Positions 17,067 through 28,114 of a stretch of 64,000 nt of DNA are shown piece by piece. The stretch is from an uncultured Eubacterium sp. GTDB lineage: Bacteria > Bacillota > Clostridia > Lachnospirales > Lachnospiraceae. A program made the position numbers and the translations under genes. Within the stretch, counting starts at the first letter, position 1; each line of letters begins with the position of its first letter. The notes below the pieces were generated by a model. That model had not been told where the DNA came from, searched no databases, and saw nothing but the letters and a program-made list of their open reading frames with translations. Location: assembly GCA_945939115.1 (NCBI GenBank), contig CAMEVC010000007.1, positions 1 to 64,000 on the forward strand, written 5' to 3'.

Positions 17067-17807
17067 ATGAAAGAGAAAATATACACTATACCGGTAAATG
17101 ATGCGTTTTCATCAGAATGCGAATGTCCGATTTGTTCAATGTATAAGACGCTGGAGGATGATGCCGTAAGTTATACCATGGGGCCCAGTTACATGGAAGA
17201 TGATATAAGGGCTCTTACAGACAAGAAGGGCTTCTGCCAGAAACATCTTAAGAAGGTGTATGACTGTGAGAACCGTCTTGGCTTTGCACTTGTCATGAAG
17301 ACACATTTTGACAGGGTTATTGCGGATGTTGAAGGTCTTCAGGAGGGCAAGGTAGCAGGAAAGTCTATGTTTAAAAAGGCTGATAAGCCGGTTGTCACAG
17401 CATATACGGAAGAACTGGATAAAACCTGCTTTGTATGTGAAAGAATTGAGAATACATTTGACAGGTATCTGGATACAGTGTTTCATATGTATAAGCATGA
17501 TGCGGGTTTCAGGGAAAAGTATAAGACTTGCAGAGGATTCTGTACTAAGCATTATGGAATGCTTATTGAGCGTGCAGCTAATTCCTTGAAATCTGATATG
17601 TTAGACGAATTTATTGAAACGACTAATAAGCTGTATATAGATAATATGAAGCGTGTGCGTGATGATGTAGAGTGGTTTATCAATAAGTTCGACCACAAAT
17701 ATATAGATGAACCGTGGAAGAATGCAAAGGATTCTCTGGTGAGGGCAATGATAAAGGATGGCTCTTATATAGCGGATGAACCCGGTAAGAAGAATAACAC
17801 ACGGTAA
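17067..17807 (+). CDS. DUF6062 family Cys/His-rich protein
   Basis: A 246-residue soluble protein built from two similar modules. Module one has CECPIC near residue 18 and CQKH near residue 57. Module two has CFVC near residue 121 and CTKH near residue 158. The repeated CxxC...CxKH arrangement suggests two metal sites, zinc or possibly iron-sulfur. It matches DUF6062, for which no function is established. A strong AAAAGGAG site precedes the ATG. It is transcribed apart from cotJABC, with a 64-nt gap and no visible terminator between them. Confidence 0.8.
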   Translation: MKEKIYTIPVNDAFSSECECPICSMYKTLEDDAVSYTMGPSYMEDDIRALTDKKGFCQKHLKKVYDCENRLGFALVMKTHFDRVIADVEGLQEGKVAGKSMFKKADKPVVTAYTEELDKTCFVCERIENTFDRYLDTVFHMYKHDAGFREKYKTCRGFCTKHYGMLIERAANSLKSDMLDEFIETTNKLYIDNMKRVRDDVEWFINKFDHKYIDEPWKNAKDSLVRAMIKDGSYIADEPGKKNNTR

Positions 17808-17837
17808 AATAATAATGTGAAATATAATACGCAGTAA

Positions 17838-17872
17838 AACAGCTCCGGATTGACCGAGAATCCGGAGCTGTT
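17838..17872. terminator. Bidirectional stem-loop between convergent genes
   Basis: A perfect 14-bp stem pairs 17838-17851 with 17859-17872 around a 7-nt loop. T-rich tails are short on both sides, so terminator strength is uncertain. Confidence 0.75.
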
Positions 17873-17892
17873 ATCGTTGCGGTTTATATGCA

Positions 17893-18975
17893 TTAATATG
17901 TGAAGGTGACAGAATACAGAGTGTAGTTGGTTCGTTCTGTTGTTTTATAAGAATATGAGAGCTGGACACCGGCATTGGCTACAGCAGATTTAAGGTCTAA
18001 ATCCGTAGTGGTTGTGAATTCGATGTGATGCACTCTGTTCTTAATACATCTGTATATATACCTGTCAAGGTCGTACTGTGTGCCGACGGAGGTAATCTTT
18101 GCCTGAACCGGATAGGTATATACATAACCGTTAGCAGGGTTTTTATCATTAATCTCTGAATCCCAGGTATGGTCTATTGCCATGTCAGCATCAGAAATAT
18201 TGAAATAGCTGTGGTCAATATAATCCGGTGAACCTCCTACAGGGTCATCCCATGTCACGTCAACCTGATACCAGTCATTGCCAAGCCTGACAACATTCCA
18301 GATATGCTGTTCGTTGCCGGCCTTGCCTGAGATGGTATAATTCTCTATTCCAAGCATATCCATAAATGTTTTGAAACTTTCAGTATATCCGCTGCATACA
18401 GCTTCGCCATTGATGAGGGCGTCATAGGCGTTAAATGTTGAGCCGCCATTGTCCACATAGGTTATGTTCGATACAAGATAATCATGGATAGCCAGTTCAT
18501 TCTCGTAATCGCTTTTGGATGGAGAAGTGACCTGGGAAAGAACTTCGATATATTTGTTATAAAGCTCAAGCTGACGGCTGTTTAGCTGGGATGTATTATT
18601 AGAATTGTATGCTTTCATAATGGCATAATTGTCCCAGCATTCAAATGTAATGACAAGATTATAGCCGTCTTTAACTTTACGGTATTCGCATTTAATCTGC
18701 TCTATTCCGCTTATCTTAGTAAGCCATTCATTGGCGTCAATAAGGTCATCGTCAGGCACAAAGATGTTGCATGAGGTTTCATTATTCTCCATGGCTTCAA
18801 TAATGAAGTGTATGATATCTTCTGTGTTGGCAGCCTTATTATCAAATGCTATATATGAAATCTCTGTTGAATTCTCAGAGTTATTATCTGTGGTGAACGG
18901 TATCGAACATCCTGTTATGGATGCAAGAATAACGGCTCCGCTTAAAAGAGACGCCCAGTATTTTCTATATTTCAT
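17893..18975 (-). CDS. Transglutaminase-like lipoprotein
   Basis: A 360-residue protein with a lipoprotein signal (lipobox ITGC at the end of the hydrophobic helix) and a C-terminal transglutaminase-like cysteine-protease fold. The catalytic triad is readable: Cys in EAVCSGYTE, His in NEQHIWN and Asp in QVDVTWDDP. It acts on the outer face of the membrane, most likely on peptides or cell-wall polymers; the substrate is unknown. The N-terminal half (DNKAANTEDIIHFIIEAMENNE) resembles no family I recognise. It is monocistronic and ends at the bidirectional stem-loop. Confidence 0.85.
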   Translation of the reverse strand: MKYRKYWASLLSGAVILASITGCSIPFTTDNNSENSTEISYIAFDNKAANTEDIIHFIIEAMENNETSCNIFVPDDDLIDANEWLTKISGIEQIKCEYRKVKDGYNLVITFECWDNYAIMKAYNSNNTSQLNSRQLELYNKYIEVLSQVTSPSKSDYENELAIHDYLVSNITYVDNGGSTFNAYDALINGEAVCSGYTESFKTFMDMLGIENYTISGKAGNEQHIWNVVRLGNDWYQVDVTWDDPVGGSPDYIDHSYFNISDADMAIDHTWDSEINDKNPANGYVYTYPVQAKITSVGTQYDLDRYIYRCIKNRVHHIEFTTTTDLDLKSAVANAGVQLSYSYKTTERTNYTLYSVTFTY

Positions 18976-19106
18976 GTGTGGTCTCCTACAAAAAATCTGT
19001 TATAATCATATATGATTGTATACCGAGACAATTATAAATGTAAAGTGGAAACATAAGGATTTTACAATGAATTTATTCATTGATTTGTAATTTAACGGAG
19101 GATAAC

Positions 19107-19970
19107 ATGTCAGATTATAAAGTACAGGGTGTCAGAGATTTTGACCTTGCACAGACACTTGAATGTGGTCAGTGCTTTCATTTTGTAAAACTTGATGAGG
19201 AGGAGTATGTTCTTACTGCAAAGGGAAGGCTGCTTCATGTGGCGCAGCGCGGGGATACAATATTGTTTTATGACACAGAAGAAAAAGAATATGAAACTAT
19301 ATGGAAAGAGTATTTTGACCTGGAAAGAAATTATGCGGAAATAAAGGCGAAGCTTCTTGCAAAGGATACAAAGCTGAAGGATGCAATTGACAGTATGTGG
19401 GGAGTGAGAATACTTAATCAGGAATTTTTTGAAACATTGATTTCATTTATTATTTCACAGAATAAGCAGATTCCGCATATTAAGAAGATAGTTGCCGATA
19501 TTTCCGAGAAATTCGGAACATACAAAGGCAGCTTTGGCAATGTGGACATGTATGCATTTCCAACCCTTGAGCAGCTTAAAAATGCGAGCGAGCAGGATTT
19601 TAAAGAACTTAAGACAGGATTTCGCGCTCCATATATTATGGATGCAATCAGAAGAAACCAGGATGGACAGTTTGATGAAAATGTACTTAGAAAGGATGAC
19701 TATGAAACATGCATTAAGTCACTGATGAGTATTAAAGGTGTTGGGGAGAAGGTTGCCAATTGTGTAAGTCTCTTCGGACTTGGCAAGAGAGAGGCATTTC
19801 CGGTTGATGTATGGATTAAGAGGATTATGGAAGCCATGTATTTTGAAGGGAAGGATACACCTAAGGAGCATATTGCAGAATATGCAAAGGAAGCATTTGG
19901 CGATTTGGGAGGCTATGCTCAGCAGTATCTGTTCTACTACGGAAAAACAATAAAACTTGGTGTCAGATAA
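19107..19970 (+). CDS. ogg: 8-oxoguanine DNA glycosylase / AP lyase
   Basis: About 287 residues: an OGG N-terminal domain (VQGVRDFDLAQTLECGQCFHF) followed by a helix-hairpin-helix GPD domain. The catalytic Lys is in GVGEKVANC and the conserved Asp is in FPVDVW, equivalent to K249 and D268 of human OGG1. It excises 8-oxoguanine opposite cytosine and nicks the strand. The ATG at 19107 is 5 nt after CGGAGGA; an in-frame upstream reading from 19080 has no ribosome-binding site. It is followed at a distance by groESL, which has its own promoter. Confidence 0.93.
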   Translation: MSDYKVQGVRDFDLAQTLECGQCFHFVKLDEEEYVLTAKGRLLHVAQRGDTILFYDTEEKEYETIWKEYFDLERNYAEIKAKLLAKDTKLKDAIDSMWGVRILNQEFFETLISFIISQNKQIPHIKKIVADISEKFGTYKGSFGNVDMYAFPTLEQLKNASEQDFKELKTGFRAPYIMDAIRRNQDGQFDENVLRKDDYETCIKSLMSIKGVGEKVANCVSLFGLGKREAFPVDVWIKRIMEAMYFEGKDTPKEHIAEYAKEAFGDLGGYAQQYLFYYGKTIKLGVR

Positions 19971-20013
19971 TTATTAATAAAATCTAAAAAATATAATATA
20001 TTTGAATTAGCTG

Positions 20014-20043
20014 TTGACAAATAAAACGGAGTGGTGTTACATT
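20014..20043 (+). promoter_or_regulatory. groESL promoter
   Basis: TTGACA at 20014-20019, with a weaker -10 (TTACAT at 20037 or TACATT at 20038) 17-18 nt downstream. The CIRCE element begins about 12 nt later, the normal arrangement for HrcA control. Confidence 0.75.
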
Positions 20044-20054
20044 ATGTGCAGTGG

Positions 20055-20081
20055 TTAGCACTCGAAAAGAATGAGTGCTAA
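20055..20081 (+). promoter_or_regulatory. CIRCE operator (HrcA-binding site)
   Basis: A perfect CIRCE: TTAGCACTC at 20055-20063, a 9-nt spacer, and GAGTGCTAA at 20073-20081. HrcA binds it and represses groESL until heat stress occupies GroEL. Confidence 0.98.
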
Positions 20082-20145
20082 CAAAACAAAATGCTGCCAT
20101 GAAGAATTCACTTACATGTGAGACAGCGGAATGGAGGAATATATA

Positions 20146-20433
20146 ATGAAATTAGTACCATTAGGAGACAGAGTTGTTATTAAGGCATTGGTTGCAGAGG
20201 AGACTACTAAGTCAGGAATCGTGCTTCCGGGACAGGCAAAGGAGAAGCCACAGCAGGCAGAAGTTATTGCTGTAGGACCAGGAGGAGTTGTTGACGGTAA
20301 GGAAGTTGTTATGCAGGTTAAACCTGGAGATAAGGTTATTTATTCTAAGTATTCAGGAACAGAGGTTAAGCTTGATGAGGATGAGAATCTCATCATTGTT
20401 AAGCAGTCAGATATTCTTGCAATTATTGAATAA
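20146..20433 (+). CDS. groES: Co-chaperonin GroES
   Basis: A 95-residue GroES with the canonical N-terminus MKLVPLGDRVVIK. The mobile loop EETTKSGIVLPGQAKEKPQ docks on GroEL. It forms the heptameric lid of the chaperonin folding chamber. The ATG at 20146 is 7 nt after GGAGGA; the in-frame ATG at 20131 overlaps that site and is rejected. Expression is set by the upstream CIRCE element. Confidence 0.98.
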   Translation: MKLVPLGDRVVIKALVAEETTKSGIVLPGQAKEKPQQAEVIAVGPGGVVDGKEVVMQVKPGDKVIYSKYSGTEVKLDEDENLIIVKQSDILAIIE

Positions 20434-20478
20434 TTGGGGATGATATCAGAGATAACATATTTTTTAATATATATGTAG

Positions 20479-22128
<1,650 letters not shown>

Positions 22129-22223
22129 TCTCCGTAAATATATATATTTGACAATACAGCCCGGTGGGATATTATTTCTCGCCGGGTAAATTGCTTTAAG
22201 AAAGGTATTAAGGGTATAGGTTT

Positions 22224-22730
22224 ATGTTTGAAGGAACAGTTGAACAGATTGTTAAGGTTACAGCACCTAAGATATCAGTTTTATATAGAGTTGTGCTGGT
22301 TATTGTCTGCCTGATTGCGGCAACCACAATCCCCCAGACGGGATGGTTTGGAGTGCTGGTTCTTGTTGCATTTATCTTCTTCACAGTATATGTATTTGAA
22401 CATTACAGCGCAGAATATGAATATTCTTATGTTGACGGAAGCATATCTATTGATAAGATAATGGCTAAATCAGTCAGGAAAAAAGTTGGAACATTTGACC
22501 TGACCAGAGCGGTTCTTGTGGCAAAGGTTAATAGTCAGGAGGCCCTTGGAAAAGCCAGACAGCAACTCAGAACATATAACTGCTCATCGGGGGTTGACGA
22601 CCCGGATGATATAGTAATATACACTTACGAGAGTGAAAGCAACGAGATGGTGAGATTGTTCATGCTGCCTAATGATGCCATGCTTGAAGCTATCAGAGGT
22701 GCTGTCGAAAGAAGTGCGCTACATTTATAA
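22224..22730 (+). CDS. DUF6106 family membrane protein
   Basis: A 168-residue protein with two adjacent transmembrane helices (about residues 22-40 and 43-60) and a C-terminal cytoplasmic domain rich in beta strands (YEYSYVDGSISIDKIM, IVIYTYES). It matches DUF6106, seen in Lachnospiraceae; no function is known. The ribosome-binding site is weak (an AGGGT-like stretch). It is the last gene before the strong guaB promoter. Confidence 0.75.
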   Translation: MFEGTVEQIVKVTAPKISVLYRVVLVIVCLIAATTIPQTGWFGVLVLVAFIFFTVYVFEHYSAEYEYSYVDGSISIDKIMAKSVRKKVGTFDLTRAVLVAKVNSQEALGKARQQLRTYNCSSGVDDPDDIVIYTYESESNEMVRLFMLPNDAMLEAIRGAVERSALHL

Positions 22731-22737
22731 AAAGTGT

Positions 22738-22766
22738 TTGACTTTTAGCTTTTCTTTTGTTATATT
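22738..22766 (+). promoter_or_regulatory. Sigma-A promoter of guaB
   Basis: TTGACT at 22738-22743, a 17-nt spacer and TATATT at 22761-22766. It reads into a leader of about 135 nt that contains a terminator before the guaB ATG. Confidence 0.8.
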
Positions 22767-22815
22767 CTCATGTAATATAATCAATATCGATAAGTGGTCG
22801 ATTCATTTTAGAAAC

Positions 22816-22846
22816 ATCCGAATTAATTATTTTATTCGGATTTTTT
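22816..22846 (+). terminator. Terminator in the guaB leader, possible attenuator
   Basis: ATCCGAAT at 22816-22823 pairs with ATTCGGAT at 22834-22841, with T6 at 22841-22846. It could end the DUF6106 transcript, but it also lies downstream of the guaB promoter, so it may attenuate guaB. Confidence 0.85.
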
Positions 22847-22884
22847 CTTATATTATTAAAACACACTTATATTATTAAAACACA
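22847..22884 (+). repeat. Perfect 19-bp tandem duplication in the guaB leader
   Basis: The 19-nt block starting CTTATATTATTAAAA at 22847-22865 is repeated without change at 22866-22884, immediately after the terminator T-tract and 23 nt before the guaB start. Confidence 0.95.
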
Positions 22885-22904
22885 ATAGAAAGCGAGGATT
22901 TTAG

Positions 22905-24368
<1,464 letters not shown>

Positions 24369-24381
24369 TATGATTAATACG

Positions 24382-24411
24382 CCCGGACAGCGATGCTGTC
24401 CGGGTATTTTT
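24382..24411 (+). terminator. Rho-independent terminator after guaB
   Basis: A perfect 10-bp stem pairs 24382-24391 (CCCGGACAGC) with 24395-24404 and is followed by TATTTTTG. Confidence 0.95.
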
Positions 24412-24452
24412 GTAAGTTTAGGAGCGACCCGCAAACTAGCTGAAAGAAATTA

Positions 24453-24482
24453 TTGCTAATAAATGAGTAAATGATGTATAAT
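24453..24482 (+). promoter_or_regulatory. Sigma-A-like promoter of the CheX-like/CheY operon
   Basis: TTGCTA at 24453-24458, an 18-nt spacer and a perfect TATAAT at 24477-24482, about 80 nt upstream of the first start codon. Confidence 0.6.
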
Positions 24483-24561
24483 GTGTCTAGTAGAAATATA
24501 TTAATATGTATGAACAGATATATTTTGGGGGTGTCTATTATTAACCAGAAGGAGAAAGCGT

Positions 24562-25146
24562 ATGAAGGACAGAATACTCGGCAAATATATCGCGCGAAAT
24601 CACTGTGATGGAGTACTTACAGACAAAGAGCTGCAGGTCATAAGACAGGGCGACGTGGACAAGATGGTTGAAACATTTCTGGATATGGGAAATGATTATT
24701 ATAAGGCTCAGATGCAGTGTATGCTCAAGAGTCTCGGCTCATCGATGTCTGGCGATATAGAGCTTGACCATATTGATTATGAAAGAGAATATAAAGGACA
24801 GTTTATAGGATGTCAGGTTATGGACGGAGATATTGATGTGTTCCTTGGAGTTGCAGGAAACAGCAAAGAACTATTAAGACTTGCATCTGCATATGCGCAG
24901 GAAGAACTGGAAGAGTTTGATGAGGATGCGTATGATGCACTGTGTGAGCTTATTAATATTATGAATGGCGCTTATGCAACAAGGTTGTGCAACGAAGATA
25001 TAGATGTTACACTTCATCCACCTGTATTTTATAGAAATACAGAGGTTACTGCCGATAATGGATTATATGTGGTAACATTTGCTATGGGGGATAATTTGTT
25101 TAAGATTTTAATGGTTGCAGATGACAAGATCAGACTCTCAGCTTAA
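24562..25146 (+). CDS. CheX/CheC-type chemotaxis phosphatase-like protein
   Basis: A 194-residue protein whose C-terminal two thirds resemble CheX. The phosphatase signature ExxN is present as E129 and N132 in CELINIMNGAYATRL, followed by the usual beta strand. CheX and CheC enzymes dephosphorylate CheY-P. It is encoded 15 nt upstream of a single-domain CheY-like regulator, which fits that pairing. The N-terminal 60 residues (NHCDGVLTDKELQVIRQGDVDKMVE) are an extra helical segment of unknown role. Confidence 0.8.
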   Translation: MKDRILGKYIARNHCDGVLTDKELQVIRQGDVDKMVETFLDMGNDYYKAQMQCMLKSLGSSMSGDIELDHIDYEREYKGQFIGCQVMDGDIDVFLGVAGNSKELLRLASAYAQEELEEFDEDAYDALCELINIMNGAYATRLCNEDIDVTLHPPVFYRNTEVTADNGLYVVTFAMGDNLFKILMVADDKIRLSA

Positions 25147-25161
25147 TAAGGAGAATTAGGT

Positions 25162-25527
25162 ATGGCGAAGATTTTAATAGTAGATGATTCAAAAACATCA
25201 AGAAAATTTTTAAGAAATATGCTCGAAGATGCAGGTCATGAGATTGTGGCTGAGGCTGTTAACGGAGCAGAGGGAATAGAGAAATTCAGATTATACAATC
25301 CGGATGTGGTAACAATGGATATTACAATGCCTGTAATGGATGGTATTGAAGCTGTTAAAGAAATTATCGATATTGATCCGACCGCTAAGGTTATTATGGT
25401 AACAGCAGCGGGACAGAAGACTAATATGGTGGAAGCGTTGAAGAGAGGAGCGGCTGATTTTATTCAGAAGCCATTTGACAGTTCAGTGATACTTAACACA
25501 ATAGAAAAGGTTTTGGAAGACGAATAA
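25162..25527 (+). CDS. Single-domain CheY-like response regulator
   Basis: A 121-residue receiver domain with no output domain. The acidic pocket is D8 and D9, the phospho-acceptor is D53 in VTMDITMPVMDG, the switch Thr is in MVTAAG and the Lys is in QKPF. It fits a CheY that signals to a flagellar switch or another partner. The neighbouring CheX-like gene probably encodes its phosphatase. Its stop codon overlaps the start of the truA-like gene by 1 nt, so all three genes form one operon. Confidence 0.93.
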   Translation: MAKILIVDDSKTSRKFLRNMLEDAGHEIVAEAVNGAEGIEKFRLYNPDVVTMDITMPVMDGIEAVKEIIDIDPTAKVIMVTAAGQKTNMVEALKRGAADFIQKPFDSSVILNTIEKVLEDE

Positions 25528-26264
25528 TGTATAATTACCGTATAGAAATTGAGTATGATGGCGGAAGATATGACGGCTGGCAGAGGCTGGGGAAGGATGC
25601 AAGCACTAACACTGTCGAGAGTAAGCTGACAGAAATCATTAACAGGATGACTGGTGAGAATGTTGATATGTATGTGGGTTCTCGAACGGAGAAAGGTGTG
25701 CATGCACTGTGTCAGACAGCTAATTTCAAGTTATCCGGGCATAGGGAGACATTGGATATCAGAAATTATCTGAACAGATATCTGCCAAGAGATATAGCTG
25801 TTATGTCGGTTGATGAGGTTGATGAAAGGTTTCACAGCCAGTTGAATGCGAAGTCCAGAATATATGAATACAGACTTGATATAGGTAATATCGCTAATGT
25901 GTTCAGGAGGGAATATGCTTATCATACATTTGATATGCCTGATTTTGACGCAATGAGAAAGGCGGCAGGATATTTTGAAGGAAGCCATGATTTTAAAGCG
26001 TTTACATCGGCAAAGAAGAGCAAGAGTACCGTGCGTAATATCAAGTCAGTGAGGATTGATTATGAGGGAAGCCGGGCATATATAAGAATTGAAGCTGATG
26101 ATTTTCTTCATAATATGGCAAGATATATAATAGGGATGTTGCTTGATGTTGGAAACGGACTCAGGAAACCGGAAGATGTGAAAAAATGTCTTGAGGGTGA
26201 AGAGATTGCTATGTCTCTTCCAGCAGAAAGTTATGGGCTTTTCCTTGTTAAAGTTGTTTATTAG
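25527..26264 (+). CDS. TruA-family pseudouridine synthase homologue with Glu at the catalytic position
   Basis: A 245-residue TruA homologue. TruA makes pseudouridine at tRNA positions 38-40. The overall fold signatures are present (YRIEIEYDGGRYDGWQ, FHSQLNAKSRIYEYRL, FTSAKKSKSTVRNI, LHNMARYIIGMLLDVG). However, the GRTDxGVHA catalytic motif reads GSRTEKGVHA, so the invariant Asp nucleophile is Glu55. This makes ordinary activity doubtful; it may be a paralogue with altered chemistry or an RNA-binding role. It overlaps the CheY-like gene by 1 nt, an unusual context. A canonical truA would be expected elsewhere. Confidence 0.82.
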   Translation: MYNYRIEIEYDGGRYDGWQRLGKDASTNTVESKLTEIINRMTGENVDMYVGSRTEKGVHALCQTANFKLSGHRETLDIRNYLNRYLPRDIAVMSVDEVDERFHSQLNAKSRIYEYRLDIGNIANVFRREYAYHTFDMPDFDAMRKAAGYFEGSHDFKAFTSAKKSKSTVRNIKSVRIDYEGSRAYIRIEADDFLHNMARYIIGMLLDVGNGLRKPEDVKKCLEGEEIAMSLPAESYGLFLVKVVY

Positions 26265-26274
26265 ATATTATAAA

Positions 26275-26317
26275 GCTGTCGTATTAAGAGCAGTTTCTTA
26301 GTGCGACAGCATTTTAA
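26275..26317 (+). terminator. Terminator-like stem-loop before argS
   Basis: A 15-bp stem pairs 26275-26289 with 26296-26310, with two G-U pairs and a 6-nt loop, followed by ATTTTAAA. The T-tract is short. Confidence 0.75.
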
Positions 26318-26335
26318 ATGTAAAAGGTGGAAGAT

Positions 26336-28102
26336 ATGAAGACAATAATTGAACTTATTACTGATGAGATTAAAAAGGCATTTGCAGAATGCGGATATGA
26401 TGAATCATATGCTAAGGTTACTATATCTAACAGACCGGATTTATGCGAGTTTCAGTGTAATGGAGCTATGGCTGCAGCTAAGGCCTACAAGAAAGCTCCT
26501 TTTATGATAGCGGATGAGGTTGTTGCAAAGTTAGACGGAAACATTTTGTTTGCTAAGATTGAAAGTGTAAAACCGGGATTTATTAATATCGACATCAGCC
26601 AAGATTATCTTGCCGGTTATCTTAATGAAATGGCAGTTGCAGCCAGATTTGGATATGTTAATCCGGATGCGGATAAGACGGTTATTGTTGATTATGGCGG
26701 AGCTAACGCTGCTAAGCCACTGCATGTAGGACATTTAAGATCCGCAGTAATTGGAGAGAGTGTTAAGAGAATAAACCAGTATGTGGGCAATAAGACTATC
26801 GGAGATGTTCATCTGGGTGACTGGGGATTGCAGATGGGTCTTATTATTGAAGAGTTAAGAGATAGAAAGCCGGAACTTCCTTATTTCGACCAGAATTATG
26901 AGGGGGAGTATCCAAGTGAGGCTCCATTTACAATAGCGGAGCTGGAGGAGATATATCCGGCAGCATCGGCCAAGTCTAAGGAAGATGAAGCATTTGCAGC
27001 AAGAGCGCATGAGGCAACACTTAAGCTGCAGAGTGGGGACAAGGCTTGCAGGGCAATATGGCATCACATAATGAATGTATCTAAGGCTGATTTGAAGAAG
27101 AACTATGATAATCTCAATGTGCATTTTGATTTGTGGAAGGGAGAATCGGATGCACAGCCTTATATAGATGACATGGTTAATAAGATGGTGGCAGACGGTA
27201 TCGCCTATGAGAGCCAGGGAGCTACTGTGGTGGATATTAAACAGGATGGGGACACTAAAGAACTGCCTCCATGTATTGTCAGAAAGTCAGATGGAGCCGC
27301 TCTCTATGCTACGTCAGACCTTGCGACAATTGTGGAGAGGGAGAAACTATACCATCCGGACACTTATATTTATCTTGCTGATAAGAGACAGGAACTGCAT
27401 TTTACGCAGGTGTTCAGAACCGCTAAGAAGGCAGGGATTGTTGCTCCGGAAGCTGATATGAGATTTGTGGGCTTCGGAACTATGAATGGCAGGGACGGAA
27501 AGCCTTTTAAGACCCGTTCCGGTGGAGTAATGAGGCTTGAACACCTTATTGAGGATATTGATGATGCAGTGTATGACAAGATTATGTCTAACAGAACTGT
27601 TGAGGAATCAGAAGCCAGGGAAACAGCCAGAATAGTCGGACTTGCAGCCCTGAAATACGGAGACCTCTCTAATCAGGCATCTAAGGATTATGTATTTGAT
27701 GTTGAGAGATTTTCTTCCTTTGAGGGAAATACCGGACCTTATATTCTGTACACAATTGTCAGAATCAAATCTATTCTTGCTAAGTATATGGAGAATAATG
27801 AAAGCCTGGAGGGACTTAATATTATGGGTGCTGCAGAGGAGAGTGAGAAGAATCTGTCTCTGGCACTTGTTAAGTTTTCCGATGTGATAGACGGAGCTTA
27901 CAGGGATAATGCTCCACACAAGATATGTCAGTTTATATATGAAGTGTCTAATGCATTTAATGGCTTTTACCATAATAATAAGATTCTTACAGAGCCGGAT
28001 GAGGCAAAGAAGTCGAGTTATATTGCACTTATCAGTCTTACCAAGAGGATTCTTGAGCAGTGTATTGAACTGCTTGCAATTCAGTGTCCGGACAGAATGT
28101 AA
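26336..28102 (+). CDS. argS: Arginyl-tRNA synthetase
   Basis: A 588-residue class I synthetase. An N-terminal tRNA-recognition (Add-1) domain is followed by the HIGH motif in KPLHVGHLRSAVIGESV. The KMSKS loop is degenerate (FKTRSGGVMRLEHL), as usual for ArgRS, and the C-terminal DALR anticodon-binding domain ends in ELLAIQCPDRM. The ATG at 26336 is chosen; an in-frame GTG at 26327 lies inside the AAAGGTGG site. It is followed after 12 nt by a glycosyltransferase gene, so the two are probably co-transcribed. Confidence 0.97.
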   Translation: MKTIIELITDEIKKAFAECGYDESYAKVTISNRPDLCEFQCNGAMAAAKAYKKAPFMIADEVVAKLDGNILFAKIESVKPGFINIDISQDYLAGYLNEMAVAARFGYVNPDADKTVIVDYGGANAAKPLHVGHLRSAVIGESVKRINQYVGNKTIGDVHLGDWGLQMGLIIEELRDRKPELPYFDQNYEGEYPSEAPFTIAELEEIYPAASAKSKEDEAFAARAHEATLKLQSGDKACRAIWHHIMNVSKADLKKNYDNLNVHFDLWKGESDAQPYIDDMVNKMVADGIAYESQGATVVDIKQDGDTKELPPCIVRKSDGAALYATSDLATIVEREKLYHPDTYIYLADKRQELHFTQVFRTAKKAGIVAPEADMRFVGFGTMNGRDGKPFKTRSGGVMRLEHLIEDIDDAVYDKIMSNRTVEESEARETARIVGLAALKYGDLSNQASKDYVFDVERFSSFEGNTGPYILYTIVRIKSILAKYMENNESLEGLNIMGAAEESEKNLSLALVKFSDVIDGAYRDNAPHKICQFIYEVSNAFNGFYHNNKILTEPDEAKKSSYIALISLTKRILEQCIELLAIQCPDRM

Positions 28103-28114
28103 AGGAGATGGGGA

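Noticed and set aside
22160-22186. Terminator after groEL
   Set aside because: Only a 5-bp CCCGG/CCGGG stem with a long loop and no clean T-tract; too weak to list.
22672-22878. 68-codon frame covering the guaB leader
   Set aside because: It begins inside the DUF6106 gene, spans the promoter, terminator and repeat, and has no ribosome-binding site.
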